Assembly: GCA_963824345.1 (NCBI GenBank)
Contig: CAWGOZ010000012.1
Coordinates: 1-64,000, forward strand
Direction: 5' to 3'
DNA from: Palsa-89 sp963824345
GTDB taxonomy: Bacteria; Acidobacteriota; Terriglobia; Bryobacterales; Bryobacteraceae
DNA: 64,000 nt
The notes under the pieces: model-generated
The model's input: the letters and a program-made list of their open reading frames with translations, nothing else
Databases searched by the model: none
Told to the model about the DNA's origin: nothing
Made by a program: the position numbers and the translations under genes
In this document: positions 41,052 to 49,147 of the stretch, piece by piece
Layout of the letters: the number at the start of each line of letters is the position of its first letter
Position numbering within the stretch: the stretch's first letter is position 1

Positions 41052-41893
41052 ACTGTTCCAGTGCGGCCATGCTCGCGGCAGCCCTCCTGGGCTTGTTTGC
41101 GTGCCAGACCGCCGTCGCGCAGGTGGAGATTACCGGCTCATGGGCGGCGCGAAACCACGAATTCCTCACCGGAGACGGGCTGCCGGTGGACTTCACGGGA
41201 CTTCCGCTCAATGCGGAAGGGCGCATTCGAGCACTGAGTTATTCGCAATCGCAACTCGAGATGGTGGAACGCCAGTGCCAGGGGTGGCCGGCCTTTTACC
41301 TGGTGCAGGGCCCGTTCGGCTTGAGGATCTGGAGCGACTCGGATCCACTGAAGGGCAACGTGATTTCCTATACGATCGGCGGCTGGGAAGATAGGGCGCC
41401 GCTGACGATATGGATGGACGGCCGGCCGCACCCGTCCCAATATGGGGAGCACACCCGCGGAGGGTTTACGACCGGTAAATGGGAGGGCGATACATTGGTC
41501 ACTTACACCACGCACATGAAGGCCGGGTTCCTGCGAAAAACCGGTGCGCCCTCAAGCGACGAGACGACGATGACAATGCGATTTTACCGCCACGGGGCGA
41601 TCCTGACGATTCTCGCGATCGTGGAGGATCCGATCTATCTGGCGGAACCGTGGATCACGTCGCGAAGCTTTGAACTGAGCGCAACGCCGCTGGCTCCCAT
41701 CGGCCCGCCGTGCGTCACGGCCTATGAAGGGAATGTGGGGGCGACCGCTCCGCATTACTTGCCCGAGAAGAATCCCTTCGTGGATGAGATGACCGAAAAA
41801 TACGGCGTCCCGCGCGATGCCGCACTGGGAATGCCGGAGACGTTGTATCCGGAGTATCGGAAGAAAATTCCGCCGGATGCTCCGGCTCGGTAA
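41048..41893 (+). CDS. exported protein of unknown function, operon member 3
   Basis: A 281-residue exported protein (leader AAMLAAALLGLFACQTAVA, possibly a lipobox at LFAC). It has ITGSWAARNHEFLTGDG, RQCQGWPAFYLVQGPFGLRIW, FTTGKWEGDTLVTYTTHMKAG, ETTMTMRFYRHGAILTILAI and a Pro-rich acidic C-terminus. The KWEGDTLV block is the same as that in the DLSGVW-type proteins. It overlaps the previous gene by four bases and its stop is separated by one base from that of the convergent lipoprotein gene. Function unknown; the frame is open far upstream, but the ATG at 41048 starts the leader. Confidence 0.7.
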   Translation: MNCSSAAMLAAALLGLFACQTAVAQVEITGSWAARNHEFLTGDGLPVDFTGLPLNAEGRIRALSYSQSQLEMVERQCQGWPAFYLVQGPFGLRIWSDSDPLKGNVISYTIGGWEDRAPLTIWMDGRPHPSQYGEHTRGGFTTGKWEGDTLVTYTTHMKAGFLRKTGAPSSDETTMTMRFYRHGAILTILAIVEDPIYLAEPWITSRSFELSATPLAPIGPPCVTAYEGNVGATAPHYLPEKNPFVDEMTEKYGVPRDAALGMPETLYPEYRKKIPPDAPAR

Positions 41894-41894
41894 C

Positions 41895-42224
41895 TTAGAA
41901 CGGCGGACGCATCATCCACTTGCCTGAACCCTTGTCCTTGTAGAAATAACCCATCGAGATGTTGTTGTACATCCCGGCGCCGATATTCGCCGACGCCACC
42001 ATCACGGTGAAAGTGCAACGGAAACCCTGCTCAGCCGGTTTGTCGCAGGCCTCCTTCTTGAAAAACGTGATCTTGATTGGTTCGCTGTTGACCACGCCGG
42101 GCGGGTGGTTCATGGCGAACTCCATGGCGTCTTTCATCTGTGCTTCGGAGGGTTCGGACCCCGCTCCGCCGCAGCTGGCAAGGCCAAACGCCAAAACAGT
42201 ACAAACGACGAGTCGCTGGTGCAT
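41895..42224 (-). CDS. small lipoprotein, unknown function
   Basis: A 109-residue protein with a leader ending in a lipobox (AFGLASCG at about residue 18). The mature part has SEAQMKDAMEFAMNHPPGVVN, a CDKP...GFRCTFTV Cys pair that may form a disulfide, and a C-terminal GYFYKDKGSGKWMM strand. I do not recognise a family. It lies 62 bases upstream of nothing on its own strand and is tail-to-tail with the operon at 39361-41893. Confidence 0.6.
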   Translation of the reverse strand: MHQRLVVCTVLAFGLASCGGAGSEPSEAQMKDAMEFAMNHPPGVVNSEPIKITFFKKEACDKPAEQGFRCTFTVMVASANIGAGMYNNISMGYFYKDKGSGKWMMRPPF

Positions 42225-42286
42225 GGATATGAATGAGGCGCCGAAGCGAAAACTTGCAAAAAGTTATGGGAGCGGAAAGCCCGCGC

Positions 42287-43471
42287 CTACGGCTCGGGCT
42301 CTATTCGCAGAAGGGCGCCGTCATCTTCGTCCGTCAGCAGGTAAAGGAAACCGTCCGGACCCTGCCGCACCTCGCGAATCCTTTGGTGCAAGTCGCCGAG
42401 CAGGGCTTCGCGCCGTAACTCCTCGGTACTGGCATTGAACACGATGCGTTCTAGATGGCCGGTGCCAGGAATTTCGCCGGTGCGCAGCGAACCAACAAAG
42501 ACGTTGTTCTTCCAGTTGGGAAAACGGTCGCCGGTGTAAACGGCCATCCCGGCCACGGCAATGGAGGGTATCCATACGACGATAGGCGACTCCATGCCTT
42601 CGCGCGTCGGGGTATCGGAAACGCGCGGTCCGGCGTAATCGCGCCCGAAGCTGACAACGGGCCAACCGTAGTTGCGGCCTGGAAGAATGATATTGATCTT
42701 GTCGCCGCCGTTGGGGCCATTTTCGTGGTTCCACAAAGCGCCGGTCTCCGGATGGACGATGAGACCCAATGAATTGCGGTGCCCCAGCGAATAGATTTCG
42801 GGTCTGTAACCGGCGCGGCCCACGAAGGGATTGTCGGGCGGCGCAGAACCGTCGTCGCGCACGCGGAGAATCTTGCCCCGGAGGCTGCCTGGCTCTTGGG
42901 CCACCCAGCCCACATTCCCGCCGTTGGCCATGTAGAGCATGCCGTCGCGCCCAAAGGCGATTCGCGCGCTGAGTCCCGAGTTGCCCTCCCAGGCATCGGC
43001 GACCAAAATATCGCGCACCTCCGTGAGTACGGCGCCTTCCAACCTTCCGCGTGCAACGGTGGGCGCGCCTTTGTCGTTGTCCACCAGCTTGTCGTAGGTG
43101 AAGTAGACGAGGTGGTTTTCCGGGAAGCGGGGATGCAGCGCGATATCCATCAGGCCGCCGTTTCCCTTCGTCCTGGCCTCCGGCACGCCGCCGAGCGGTT
43201 TGGGGTCCAGCATGCCATTGCGGATTACGCGTATCCGGCCCGGCCGCTCGGTGACGAGCATGCTGCCATCCGGAAGAAATACGAGGCTCCAGGGATGTAC
43301 CAGGCCTTTGGTAACGACTGTGACGCGAATCTTATGCTGCTCGGCCGTGTCCATGACGAATGGGCCTGCGCCCAGGGGAGCCACAGGAACGCCGATGGTT
43401 GGCTGCTGGGCCTGCGCTGGGAAAAGCGTGACCACAAAAATCGGTATCGCGAACCAAGTGGGGGTGCTCAT
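42287..43471 (-). CDS. exported PQQ-dependent sugar dehydrogenase (soluble aldose dehydrogenase type)
   Basis: A 394-residue six-bladed propeller with a leader (TWFAIPIFVVTLFPAQA). Family motifs are GLVHPWSLVFLPDGSMLVTERPGRI, GGLMDIALHPRF, GGNVGWVAQ, SLGHRNSLGLIVHP, ENGPNGGDKINII, GRNYGWPVVSFG and LRTGEI. These match YliI/Asd-type PQQ enzymes that oxidise aldoses in the periplasm, passing electrons to a cytochrome. PQQ biosynthesis genes are not in the window. The start at 43471 lies two bases after the GlcG-like gene's stop, so both are one unit. Confidence 0.88.
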   Translation of the reverse strand: MSTPTWFAIPIFVVTLFPAQAQQPTIGVPVAPLGAGPFVMDTAEQHKIRVTVVTKGLVHPWSLVFLPDGSMLVTERPGRIRVIRNGMLDPKPLGGVPEARTKGNGGLMDIALHPRFPENHLVYFTYDKLVDNDKGAPTVARGRLEGAVLTEVRDILVADAWEGNSGLSARIAFGRDGMLYMANGGNVGWVAQEPGSLRGKILRVRDDGSAPPDNPFVGRAGYRPEIYSLGHRNSLGLIVHPETGALWNHENGPNGGDKINIILPGRNYGWPVVSFGRDYAGPRVSDTPTREGMESPIVVWIPSIAVAGMAVYTGDRFPNWKNNVFVGSLRTGEIPGTGHLERIVFNASTEELRREALLGDLHQRIREVRQGPDGFLYLLTDEDDGALLRIEPEP

Positions 43472-43473
43472 AT

Positions 43474-43995
43474 TTACCGTGCCGAAGAAGCCGCTTGTTT
43501 TTTGAACACCGCGTCGATAGCCGCCTGGGCGCATTTCTCGCCGTCTGCGCCGGACACGCCCATGGCCCCTATGAGCTGGCCATTGACCACGATGGGAAGC
43601 GCGCCGGGCTGCGGGAAGTCGTGCATGAAGGTCGGAGCTAAATTTTCGCCGCTCCGCACCATCTTATTGGTCTCCGAAGTGGGTCGGCGCCAGCGCAAGG
43701 CGGACTTGGCTTTCAACAGGGCCGTGTCGATGGCGTTCATCGGCGCTCCTTCCATGGCGTGGGACTCAATGAGATTCCCGCCCCAGTCCAAAATCGCGAT
43801 GGCCACGATTTGTTTGTTCTGCTCGGCCCAGGCGGCGCAGGCATCCGCCAGAGCGCGCGCGCCGGCGCTCGATACGACCTTGATGTCTCTGGTAGCTTGT
43901 ATATCCTGAGCGTGCACCGGACCGCCTAACGACAGCAGCAGCCCAAGGACCGTTGCAGAAATGCAAAAAGTTTTGTTCACGTCCATCCTCCTCAT
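43474..43995 (-). CDS. exported GlcG/HbpS-family haem-binding-like protein
   Basis: A 173-residue protein with a leader (FCISATVLGLLLSLGGPVHA). The GlcG/HbpS (Haem_degrading) fold is visible in ARALADACAAWAEQNKQIVAIAILDWGGNLIE, ALLKAKSAL and GALPIVVNGQLIGAMGVSGA. HbpS in Streptomyces binds haem outside the cell; other relatives cluster with glycolate or sugar oxidation genes. It comes before the PQQ sugar dehydrogenase with a 2-base gap, so a role supporting that enzyme is possible. Starts at 43995 or 43986 are both possible; AGGAGG touches the second ATG and so is too close for it. Confidence 0.8.
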   Translation of the reverse strand: MRRMDVNKTFCISATVLGLLLSLGGPVHAQDIQATRDIKVVSSAGARALADACAAWAEQNKQIVAIAILDWGGNLIESHAMEGAPMNAIDTALLKAKSALRWRRPTSETNKMVRSGENLAPTFMHDFPQPGALPIVVNGQLIGAMGVSGADGEKCAQAAIDAVFKKQAASSAR

Positions 43996-44040
43996 CGCCG
44001 TCCATCGAGTTTATCGCAGGGAGGCGAACAGCGTTGTGCC

Positions 44041-44068
44041 CATGGACGTAAGATCATGGGCGTAAGAT
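44041..44068. repeat. 14-bp tandem direct repeat upstream of a membrane methyltransferase gene
   Basis: CATGGACGTAAGAT (44041-44054) and CATGGGCGTAAGAT (44055-44068) differ at one base. The array ends 16 bases before the ATG at 44085 and covers the likely leader. Confidence 0.65.
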
Positions 44069-44084
44069 AAAGCAGCAGAGAGCG

Positions 44085-44648
44085 ATGTCGACTGACCCGC
44101 TAAAGATTGCGGCGTACTGCGTGTATCTCGTGGCTTGGGTGGTGTTCGCCATTGCGGCGTTGGCGGGCGCATTGCCGCGCCGACGCGGCCAGGCCTCCGC
44201 GACGAGGACGATCACGGGTCCGGCGCTTATCGGCACTTTGCTGCAAGTCCTGGCGGCAATCGCGGTGAGCATGTCCATGGGCAGCGGACCGCTGCGGCCT
44301 CGGGCGTATGAACTGGCCGGGGCGCTGGTGCTCGCGCCCTTCGGCGCGGCGATATTTGTATGGGCGCTCCGATCCGTGCCTCGGGGTGCTCACGGAGAAA
44401 CCCTGGTCACCGAAGGCGCCTACGCATGGCTGCGAAATCCGATCTATCTGGCTTTTCTCGCGCTGCTGCTGGCGACTGGCTTGCTGGTTTCCGAAGGCGT
44501 TAAGTTGATCCTGCCGGTGGTGCTGTATGTGGCTGGGTCGGAATTGCGGATCGCTTCCGAAGAAGCTGAACTCGCCAGGAAGTTCGGCGAGCGTTATGCG
44601 CTGTACCGGAGCCGGACGCGATGGCGTTATCTCCCTGGGTTGCGGTAA
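44085..44648 (+). CDS. membrane methyltransferase of the isoprenylcysteine carboxyl methyltransferase (ICMT/PEMT-like) family
   Basis: A 187-residue protein with four or five membrane helices. The C-terminal half has the family's SAM and phospholipid-type methyltransferase layout: GETLVTEGAYAWLRNPIYLAFLALLLATGLL, then SEEAELARKFGERYALYRSRTRWRYLPGL. In bacteria, these proteins methylate lipids or unidentified small molecules; a prenyl-cysteine substrate is not expected. It is a single gene with a tandem repeat in its leader, and its stop is three bases from the end of the convergent VWA gene. Confidence 0.82.
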   Translation: MSTDPLKIAAYCVYLVAWVVFAIAALAGALPRRRGQASATRTITGPALIGTLLQVLAAIAVSMSMGSGPLRPRAYELAGALVLAPFGAAIFVWALRSVPRGAHGETLVTEGAYAWLRNPIYLAFLALLLATGLLVSEGVKLILPVVLYVAGSELRIASEEAELARKFGERYALYRSRTRWRYLPGLR

Positions 44649-44651
44649 AAG

Positions 44652-45869
44652 TCAGGGATGCGCTGGTGCGTCATCGGTGGCGGGCGCGGGTCCGGCGATT
44701 ACCGAGCCGTCTTCGTTTACCGCGACGCGGCGATGATGAACGGGAGGAGCATCGGGGTCCGTGGCTGAAGCGGGCGATGTCGAATAGCCGTTGTCGGCTG
44801 GCGCACGCGTGATTTTGAGCGGCGCGGGATCGCCGCCGTTCCCGGGCCCATTGGACAATAACGACGTGCGGCGGTATCGAACTTCGGCATCGGAGTAACG
44901 GTGGCGGGCCTCGGGCGTGAGATCGGCGACGATGTTGCGTTCCTGACCCGGCCGCGTACCTTCGGGAAGATTGAAATACAGAGTGTAGCGTTGGCGGATG
45001 CGTGCGAGCGTGTCGTCGAGCGCCGAGGCATCGTTGACGGACATACTGTCGCCGCCTGAATCGCGGGCGATCTCGGCGGTGCCGGCCGATGTAGTGTTCG
45101 ATCCACCTCCGCCGCCGGGGTAGCGGTTGCCTCCGCCGCCGCGGCCGAAGATGATGCCACCGAGCGATCCGCCCAAGCCACCGCCGCCCAATCCACCCGG
45201 GCGTCCGCCGCGATGACCATACTGGCCGGCATCCGGAGCGATGAGCGCGCACATGACCGCATCGGCGTTGGCCAAGGCCCGGCCTACGGCAATATCGTCG
45301 CGGTCGAACTCAGTTTGATCGTCGGTCAAAATGACGATCGCGCGCCGGGCATCGCGGCGGCCCTCGCGCCGGATGTAGTCGGCGGCGTCGAGCATGGCGC
45401 GGGTGATGTCGGTTCCGCCATTAAAACGCTCCTGACGAAGCAGACGGTCGAATTCACGCTGCACATCCTGAGGGTTGCCGTTAAAAGGGAGGCGCACGCG
45501 CGTGTAGCGATCGAAGACCATGATGCCCATGCGGTCTTCCTTGCCGAGCTGGGTGAGCGCCCGTCCGGACGCATCGGCGATGCGCTGCACGTGCGGCCGC
45601 ATACTAGCGCTGACATCCAGCAAAAAGAGCACGTCCACGGGCATATTTTCGCTCGCGAAATTGCGAATGGGCGCCGGCTTGCCATCCACGCGAAGGACGA
45701 AGTCGCCGGCATGCAGGTGCGTGATGGCGCGATTACCGGAATCGACCACCTGGGCGTCGACGCGGACCAGAGACACGTCACTTCGAAATACCGGGTCGTC
45801 GTCGTTTCCAGCCCATGCCGCGGCGATCAGCACGGAGGAAAACAGCAGAAGAGAAGCAGTGCGGAACAT
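44652..45869 (-). CDS. exported VWA-domain protein of the acidobacterial VWFA-related type
   Basis: A 405-residue exported protein (leader RTASLLLFSSVLIAAAWA). A short N-terminal strand region (VFRSDVSLVRVDAQVVD, GDFVLRVDGKPAPIRNF) precedes the VWA domain with MIDAS residues DVSASM, then NGGTDITRA and AIVILTDDQTEFDR. This N-terminal plus VWA layout is the acidobacterial VWFA-related family. A Gly-rich loop (about residues 220-265) interrupts the C-terminal part of the domain, and the tail is Pro/Asp-rich. It likely mediates metal-dependent binding at the cell surface; ligand unknown. A TATCAT box about 15 bases before the start is a possible -10. Confidence 0.82.
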   Translation of the reverse strand: MFRTASLLLFSSVLIAAAWAGNDDDPVFRSDVSLVRVDAQVVDSGNRAITHLHAGDFVLRVDGKPAPIRNFASENMPVDVLFLLDVSASMRPHVQRIADASGRALTQLGKEDRMGIMVFDRYTRVRLPFNGNPQDVQREFDRLLRQERFNGGTDITRAMLDAADYIRREGRRDARRAIVILTDDQTEFDRDDIAVGRALANADAVMCALIAPDAGQYGHRGGRPGGLGGGGLGGSLGGIIFGRGGGGNRYPGGGGGSNTTSAGTAEIARDSGGDSMSVNDASALDDTLARIRQRYTLYFNLPEGTRPGQERNIVADLTPEARHRYSDAEVRYRRTSLLSNGPGNGGDPAPLKITRAPADNGYSTSPASATDPDAPPVHHRRVAVNEDGSVIAGPAPATDDAPAHP

Positions 45870-45953
45870 GGCCTATCAAACGCCTTACTTGAATGATAAC
45901 GTACGAGGCGTGAATCGGGTTTCAGTAGAGTGACCCAGGAGGCCGCAACTGCG

Positions 45954-46460
45954 CTATTTCCATACAAACCGGGCGAGTTCGCGATCCTTGCGCACGCGAT
46001 CCACCGGAAACACCTGGTTGTGCATCACCACGTAAACTCCGGGCGGCAGCACGCGCGCGGCCAACAAGCTTTCGGTCAGGTTCTGCAATCCGTCGCTGCC
46101 TTCGAATCCCAAGGGCGTCATGGCGCCGGTGAGCACGATCGGATATGGCGGATTCGGCAAGCTCCGCTGCAACAGGAGCCCGGTTTCGACCAAAGTGTCG
46201 GTCCCGTGGGTGATCACGATCGGAGCCGGATCCAGCGCCAGCTTTTCACGCACGGCGTCGAGCACCCGCTCGCGATCGGCATACGTCATCTCCAGGCTGT
46301 CTTTATTCATCAGGTGCGTCAGCTCGATGTCGGCGTCGGGCAAGCGCAGCAGGCGGAAATAACGCTCGATCTTGCGGTCCAGATTCTGCACGTTTCCGGT
46401 TTGCTCGGAGTACACTTTCTCGATGGTTCCACCGGTGGAGATCAGATGAATTCGTTGCAT
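45954..46460 (-). CDS. short asparaginase-like protein (N-terminal domain only)
   Basis: A 168-residue protein equal to the N-terminal domain of type I/II L-asparaginase. It keeps the first catalytic Thr region STGGTIEK and the second THGTDTLVETG with its Thr-Asp, plus the Lys-equivalent region VLTGAMTPLGF. The C-terminal domain (about 150 residues), which completes the active site across the dimer in classical enzymes, is absent. Similar half-length proteins occur in other bacteria, so it is not simply truncated. It may be a small asparaginase or an amidase of other specificity. It lies 3 bases downstream of a glycosyltransferase gene on the same strand. Confidence 0.78.
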   Translation of the reverse strand: MQRIHLISTGGTIEKVYSEQTGNVQNLDRKIERYFRLLRLPDADIELTHLMNKDSLEMTYADRERVLDAVREKLALDPAPIVITHGTDTLVETGLLLQRSLPNPPYPIVLTGAMTPLGFEGSDGLQNLTESLLAARVLPPGVYVVMHNQVFPVDRVRKDRELARFVWK

Positions 46461-46463
46461 GGG

Positions 46464-47513
46464 CTAAATTGCCTGCCGCATAAGCTGCTTAAGGGGAATT
46501 CGATGTTCCAGAATCAGTTTCCTCACTTGGCGCGGCGAAAGCTTGCGATAACGCTCCATGGCGCGGCGTTTCGCCAGCATGCGGGGAATCATCGGCAGCG
46601 CCGCCAGGTCGCCCTTGAGGAGCGCGAGCGCGGCCTGCAGTTTGCCTCCCAAGCCCGGAAATTTTCCGATTTCCCCTTGCCCGAGTAGCGCGGCCCATGC
46701 ACCGGCGCCCAATCGCATGGCGTAGTAGAAGCCGTTCAACCACAGCAGCGTCCAGGGAAACAGTTTCGCCGCCAATAACACGCGATTCCGTTCGATCAGT
46801 TCCAAACGGCGCGACGACCGCAGGCCCAATGTGGCGCCCCGATGATGCCGCACCACCGCGCCCGGGATGTACAAGCACTTCCATCCGGCGATTCTCGCGC
46901 GCAGTCCCAGCTCGGCGTCATCGGCGTACGCAAAAAAATCCTCGTCGAACCCGCCAATCTGATCCAGCATGGAGCGCCGATACATGGCCGCGCATCCATC
47001 GGGCCACAACACTTCCTCGACGCGGTCATATTGGCCTTCATCCAACTCGCCCGTACCGCGCCCGCGATTTTGCCCATCCGGATAGATCAAGTGGCCCACT
47101 TTGTCGATGCGCCGGGGATCTTCATGCACCAGGATTTTCGAGGCGGCCATCCCGACGTCCGGGCGGCCCTCGAAGGCGCTTGCCAACGCCTGGAGCCAGC
47201 CCGGATCGGCCTCGGCGTCGTTGTTCAGCAGGGCGACAAACTCCGCGTCGGACGCCCAGAAGCCCTGGTTGTTCGCGGCACAGAACCCGCGATTCTCGGG
47301 ATTTTGGACTAGTACGATTCGGAGGGCATTGCCGGACCGCTCACCTCGTACCATTTCGGCCGAACCATCAGTAGAACCGTTATCTACAACCACCACTTCA
47401 AACGGCTGGTTTACTTGTTGGCCCTTAAGTGATTGCAAGCAGGCTTTTAAAAGTTTGCAATGGTTCCAGTTGACTAGTACTACCGAAATGGCCCCTAAAC
47501 GGTATTTCGTCAC
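46464..47513 (-). CDS. family 2 glycosyltransferase (rhamnosyltransferase-like)
   Basis: A 349-residue GT-A enzyme. VVLVNWNHCKLLKACLQSL and VVVDNGSTDGSAEMV bind the nucleotide, LLNNDAEADPGWLQAL holds the metal-binding DxD-type acids, and GFDEDFFAYADDAELGLRA gives the catalytic ED region. Residues about 250-275 are hydrophobic and membrane-associated. It resembles rhamnosyl- and other cell-surface polysaccharide transferases (WbbL-like). The start is a GTG at 47513. A consensus TATAAT on the minus strand (47529-47524) lies ten bases upstream, so the leader is very short. Confidence 0.85.
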   Translation of the reverse strand: MTKYRLGAISVVLVNWNHCKLLKACLQSLKGQQVNQPFEVVVVDNGSTDGSAEMVRGERSGNALRIVLVQNPENRGFCAANNQGFWASDAEFVALLNNDAEADPGWLQALASAFEGRPDVGMAASKILVHEDPRRIDKVGHLIYPDGQNRGRGTGELDEGQYDRVEEVLWPDGCAAMYRRSMLDQIGGFDEDFFAYADDAELGLRARIAGWKCLYIPGAVVRHHRGATLGLRSSRRLELIERNRVLLAAKLFPWTLLWLNGFYYAMRLGAGAWAALLGQGEIGKFPGLGGKLQAALALLKGDLAALPMIPRMLAKRRAMERYRKLSPRQVRKLILEHRIPLKQLMRQAI

Positions 47514-47516
47514 CGA

Positions 47517-47544
47517 TTGTAGTATTATAACCGTAAGCTATAAG
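47517..47544 (+). promoter_or_regulatory. promoter of the RodZ-like gene
   Basis: TTGTAG (47517-47522) and TATAAG (47539-47544) are separated by 16 bases. The -10 box ends nine bases before the ATG at 47554, so the mRNA should be nearly leaderless. The region also holds the TATAAT of the divergent glycosyltransferase. Confidence 0.4.
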
Positions 47545-47553
47545 GCAACTTGC

Positions 47554-48408
47554 ATGTTTTCCGTGGGTGAAACCCTTAAACGCGCCCGCCTGGAGCAGAG
47601 CTTAGATCTTTGCACGCTCGCGGCGCGCACCAAGATCAACATTAAATACTTGGAAGCAATCGAAGCGGATAAGCGCAAGAGTCTGCCGAGCGGATTTTTC
47701 TACAAGAGCTTCGTTGAGCAGTACGCCAGGGCTTTGTCATTGGACACGCGGGAGATCGATGCCGAAGTTGACCGCGTGTTAAGCGAAGACGCGCCTCTTC
47801 CTTTACCGGGATACGAAAGCGTCGTGTCGCGCAAGGTTTCGCCGATGAGGCCGGCCAGTTTCCACTCCTGGCGCACCTACGCGTCGATGGCCGCTCTGGT
47901 GCTGGTGGTTGCGGGCGGCGCGGGAGTTTACAGGCTGTGGAGCGACTGGAGATCGACGTTCAGCGCGCAAGCCGTGATGGAGAGCGTGCGCTCGCTTGCC
48001 AAAACAAGAATCGGTCCGGCGAATTCATCCGTCAAGAAGCCGGTTCCGAAACGAACGGCGCGCCCGGAGGCGCCGCTGGCCCCCATCAGCCGCTATGTGG
48101 AAGCAACTGTAACCGAGGAGGCGCCATCCGCCAACAAAGTGATGCTCGATCTTTTAGCGCATGAAGCCACCTGGGTATCGGTATCCTCGGACGGCAAGCC
48201 GGTGTTTTCGGGCGTAATGCAACCCAATCAGAGCAAGACCGTGGGCGGTAAAGAGTCCGCCAGGTTGCGGGTGGGCAACGCCGCCGGGATTGAAGTTCGA
48301 TTGAACGGAAGATTACTGGGGCCGCTGGGGGCTCGCGGGCAAGTGTTGATCGTGCTTTTCACTCCGGATAATTTCCAGATTTTTGCCCCGCCCAAAGAGA
48401 GCGACTGA
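47554..48408 (+). CDS. RodZ-like protein: helix-turn-helix, one membrane helix, C-terminal DUF4115 domain
   Basis: A 284-residue protein starting at the ATG at 47554. Residues 1-75 are a Xre-type helix-turn-helix (GETLKRARLEQSLDLCTLAARTKI), followed by a basic linker, a single membrane helix at 109-129 (ASMAALVLVVAGGAGVYRLW), a short periplasmic linker and a C-terminal beta domain with EATWVSVSSDGKPVFSGVM, GIEVRLNGRLLGPLG and LFTPDNFQIF. RodZ binds MreB in the cytoplasm and helps the cell-wall elongation machinery. The frame is open upstream into the divergent gene, but conserved sequence begins at 47554. It converges on pgsA with a 10-base gap. Confidence 0.82.
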   Translation: MFSVGETLKRARLEQSLDLCTLAARTKINIKYLEAIEADKRKSLPSGFFYKSFVEQYARALSLDTREIDAEVDRVLSEDAPLPLPGYESVVSRKVSPMRPASFHSWRTYASMAALVLVVAGGAGVYRLWSDWRSTFSAQAVMESVRSLAKTRIGPANSSVKKPVPKRTARPEAPLAPISRYVEATVTEEAPSANKVMLDLLAHEATWVSVSSDGKPVFSGVMQPNQSKTVGGKESARLRVGNAAGIEVRLNGRLLGPLGARGQVLIVLFTPDNFQIFAPPKESD

Positions 48409-48418
48409 ACCGCGCGAT

Positions 48419-49090
48419 TTACTTCGCGTGGCCCATTTTTTCCGCGTCCGGCTGCCGGGCTTGGGAACGCAGCATGCGCTTGCGCTGCCGCTCGATGCGC
48501 AACAGCTGTTGACGGCGGCGATGCTTGATGGAATCGTCCACCATCCGCCAGAACTTGCGGAAATATTGCACCGCCGACGCGATGCCGAAAATCACCACTC
48601 CCCACATCCACAGCATGGCGAATCCGCTCAGCGCCTCCCAGCGGATGCTGACCAGGATCATGGAAATGGCGACCACTTGCGTGATCATCTTGGTTTTGCC
48701 CAGGTCGCTGGCCTGGATGGTGTAGCCTTCCGCCGCGGCGATGCTGCGCAGCCCGGAAACCGCGAACTCGCGCCCGATGATCAGCACCACCATCCAAGCC
48801 GGAACTCGCCGGATCTGCACCAGGGAAATCAGCGCGGCCGAAATCAGCAGTTTGTCGGCAATGGGATCCAGCAGTGTCCCGACGGTGGTGATCTGCTTCC
48901 AGCGCCGCGCCAGATAACCGTCCAGCAGATCGGTGGCGGCGGCGATCAGGAAAATGGCGAGGGCCAGAAAAGCGTTGGGGACCAGGACCGCGCCGCGCCA
49001 TTCGATTCTCAGATTCTGTTCCACCAGCACGGCCACCAGAAACGGAACGAAAAAGATGCGGAGGATGGTGAGCGTATTGGGCAGATTCAT
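48419..49090 (-). CDS. pgsA: CDP-diacylglycerol-glycerol-3-phosphate 3-phosphatidyltransferase
   Basis: A 223-residue membrane enzyme. The full CDP-alcohol phosphotransferase motif D-x2-D-G-x2-A-R-x8-G-x3-D-x3-D is present in DLLDGYLAR...GTLLDPIAD. NLPNTLTILRIFFVPF at the N-terminus and five further hydrophobic helices match PgsA, which makes phosphatidylglycerol phosphate. The C-terminus is extended by about 40 basic residues (IKHRRRQQLLRIERQRKRM) beyond the usual end at about residue 180; this tail may associate with RNA or membrane surface charge, but that is a guess. Confidence 0.92.
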   Translation of the reverse strand: MNLPNTLTILRIFFVPFLVAVLVEQNLRIEWRGAVLVPNAFLALAIFLIAAATDLLDGYLARRWKQITTVGTLLDPIADKLLISAALISLVQIRRVPAWMVVLIIGREFAVSGLRSIAAAEGYTIQASDLGKTKMITQVVAISMILVSIRWEALSGFAMLWMWGVVIFGIASAVQYFRKFWRMVDDSIKHRRRQQLLRIERQRKRMLRSQARQPDAEKMGHAK

Positions 49091-49147
49091 GTCAGGGTCG
49101 CATCGTCAATCAGTGGGAATCCTGATGCCAGAATATCACTCGGCATA

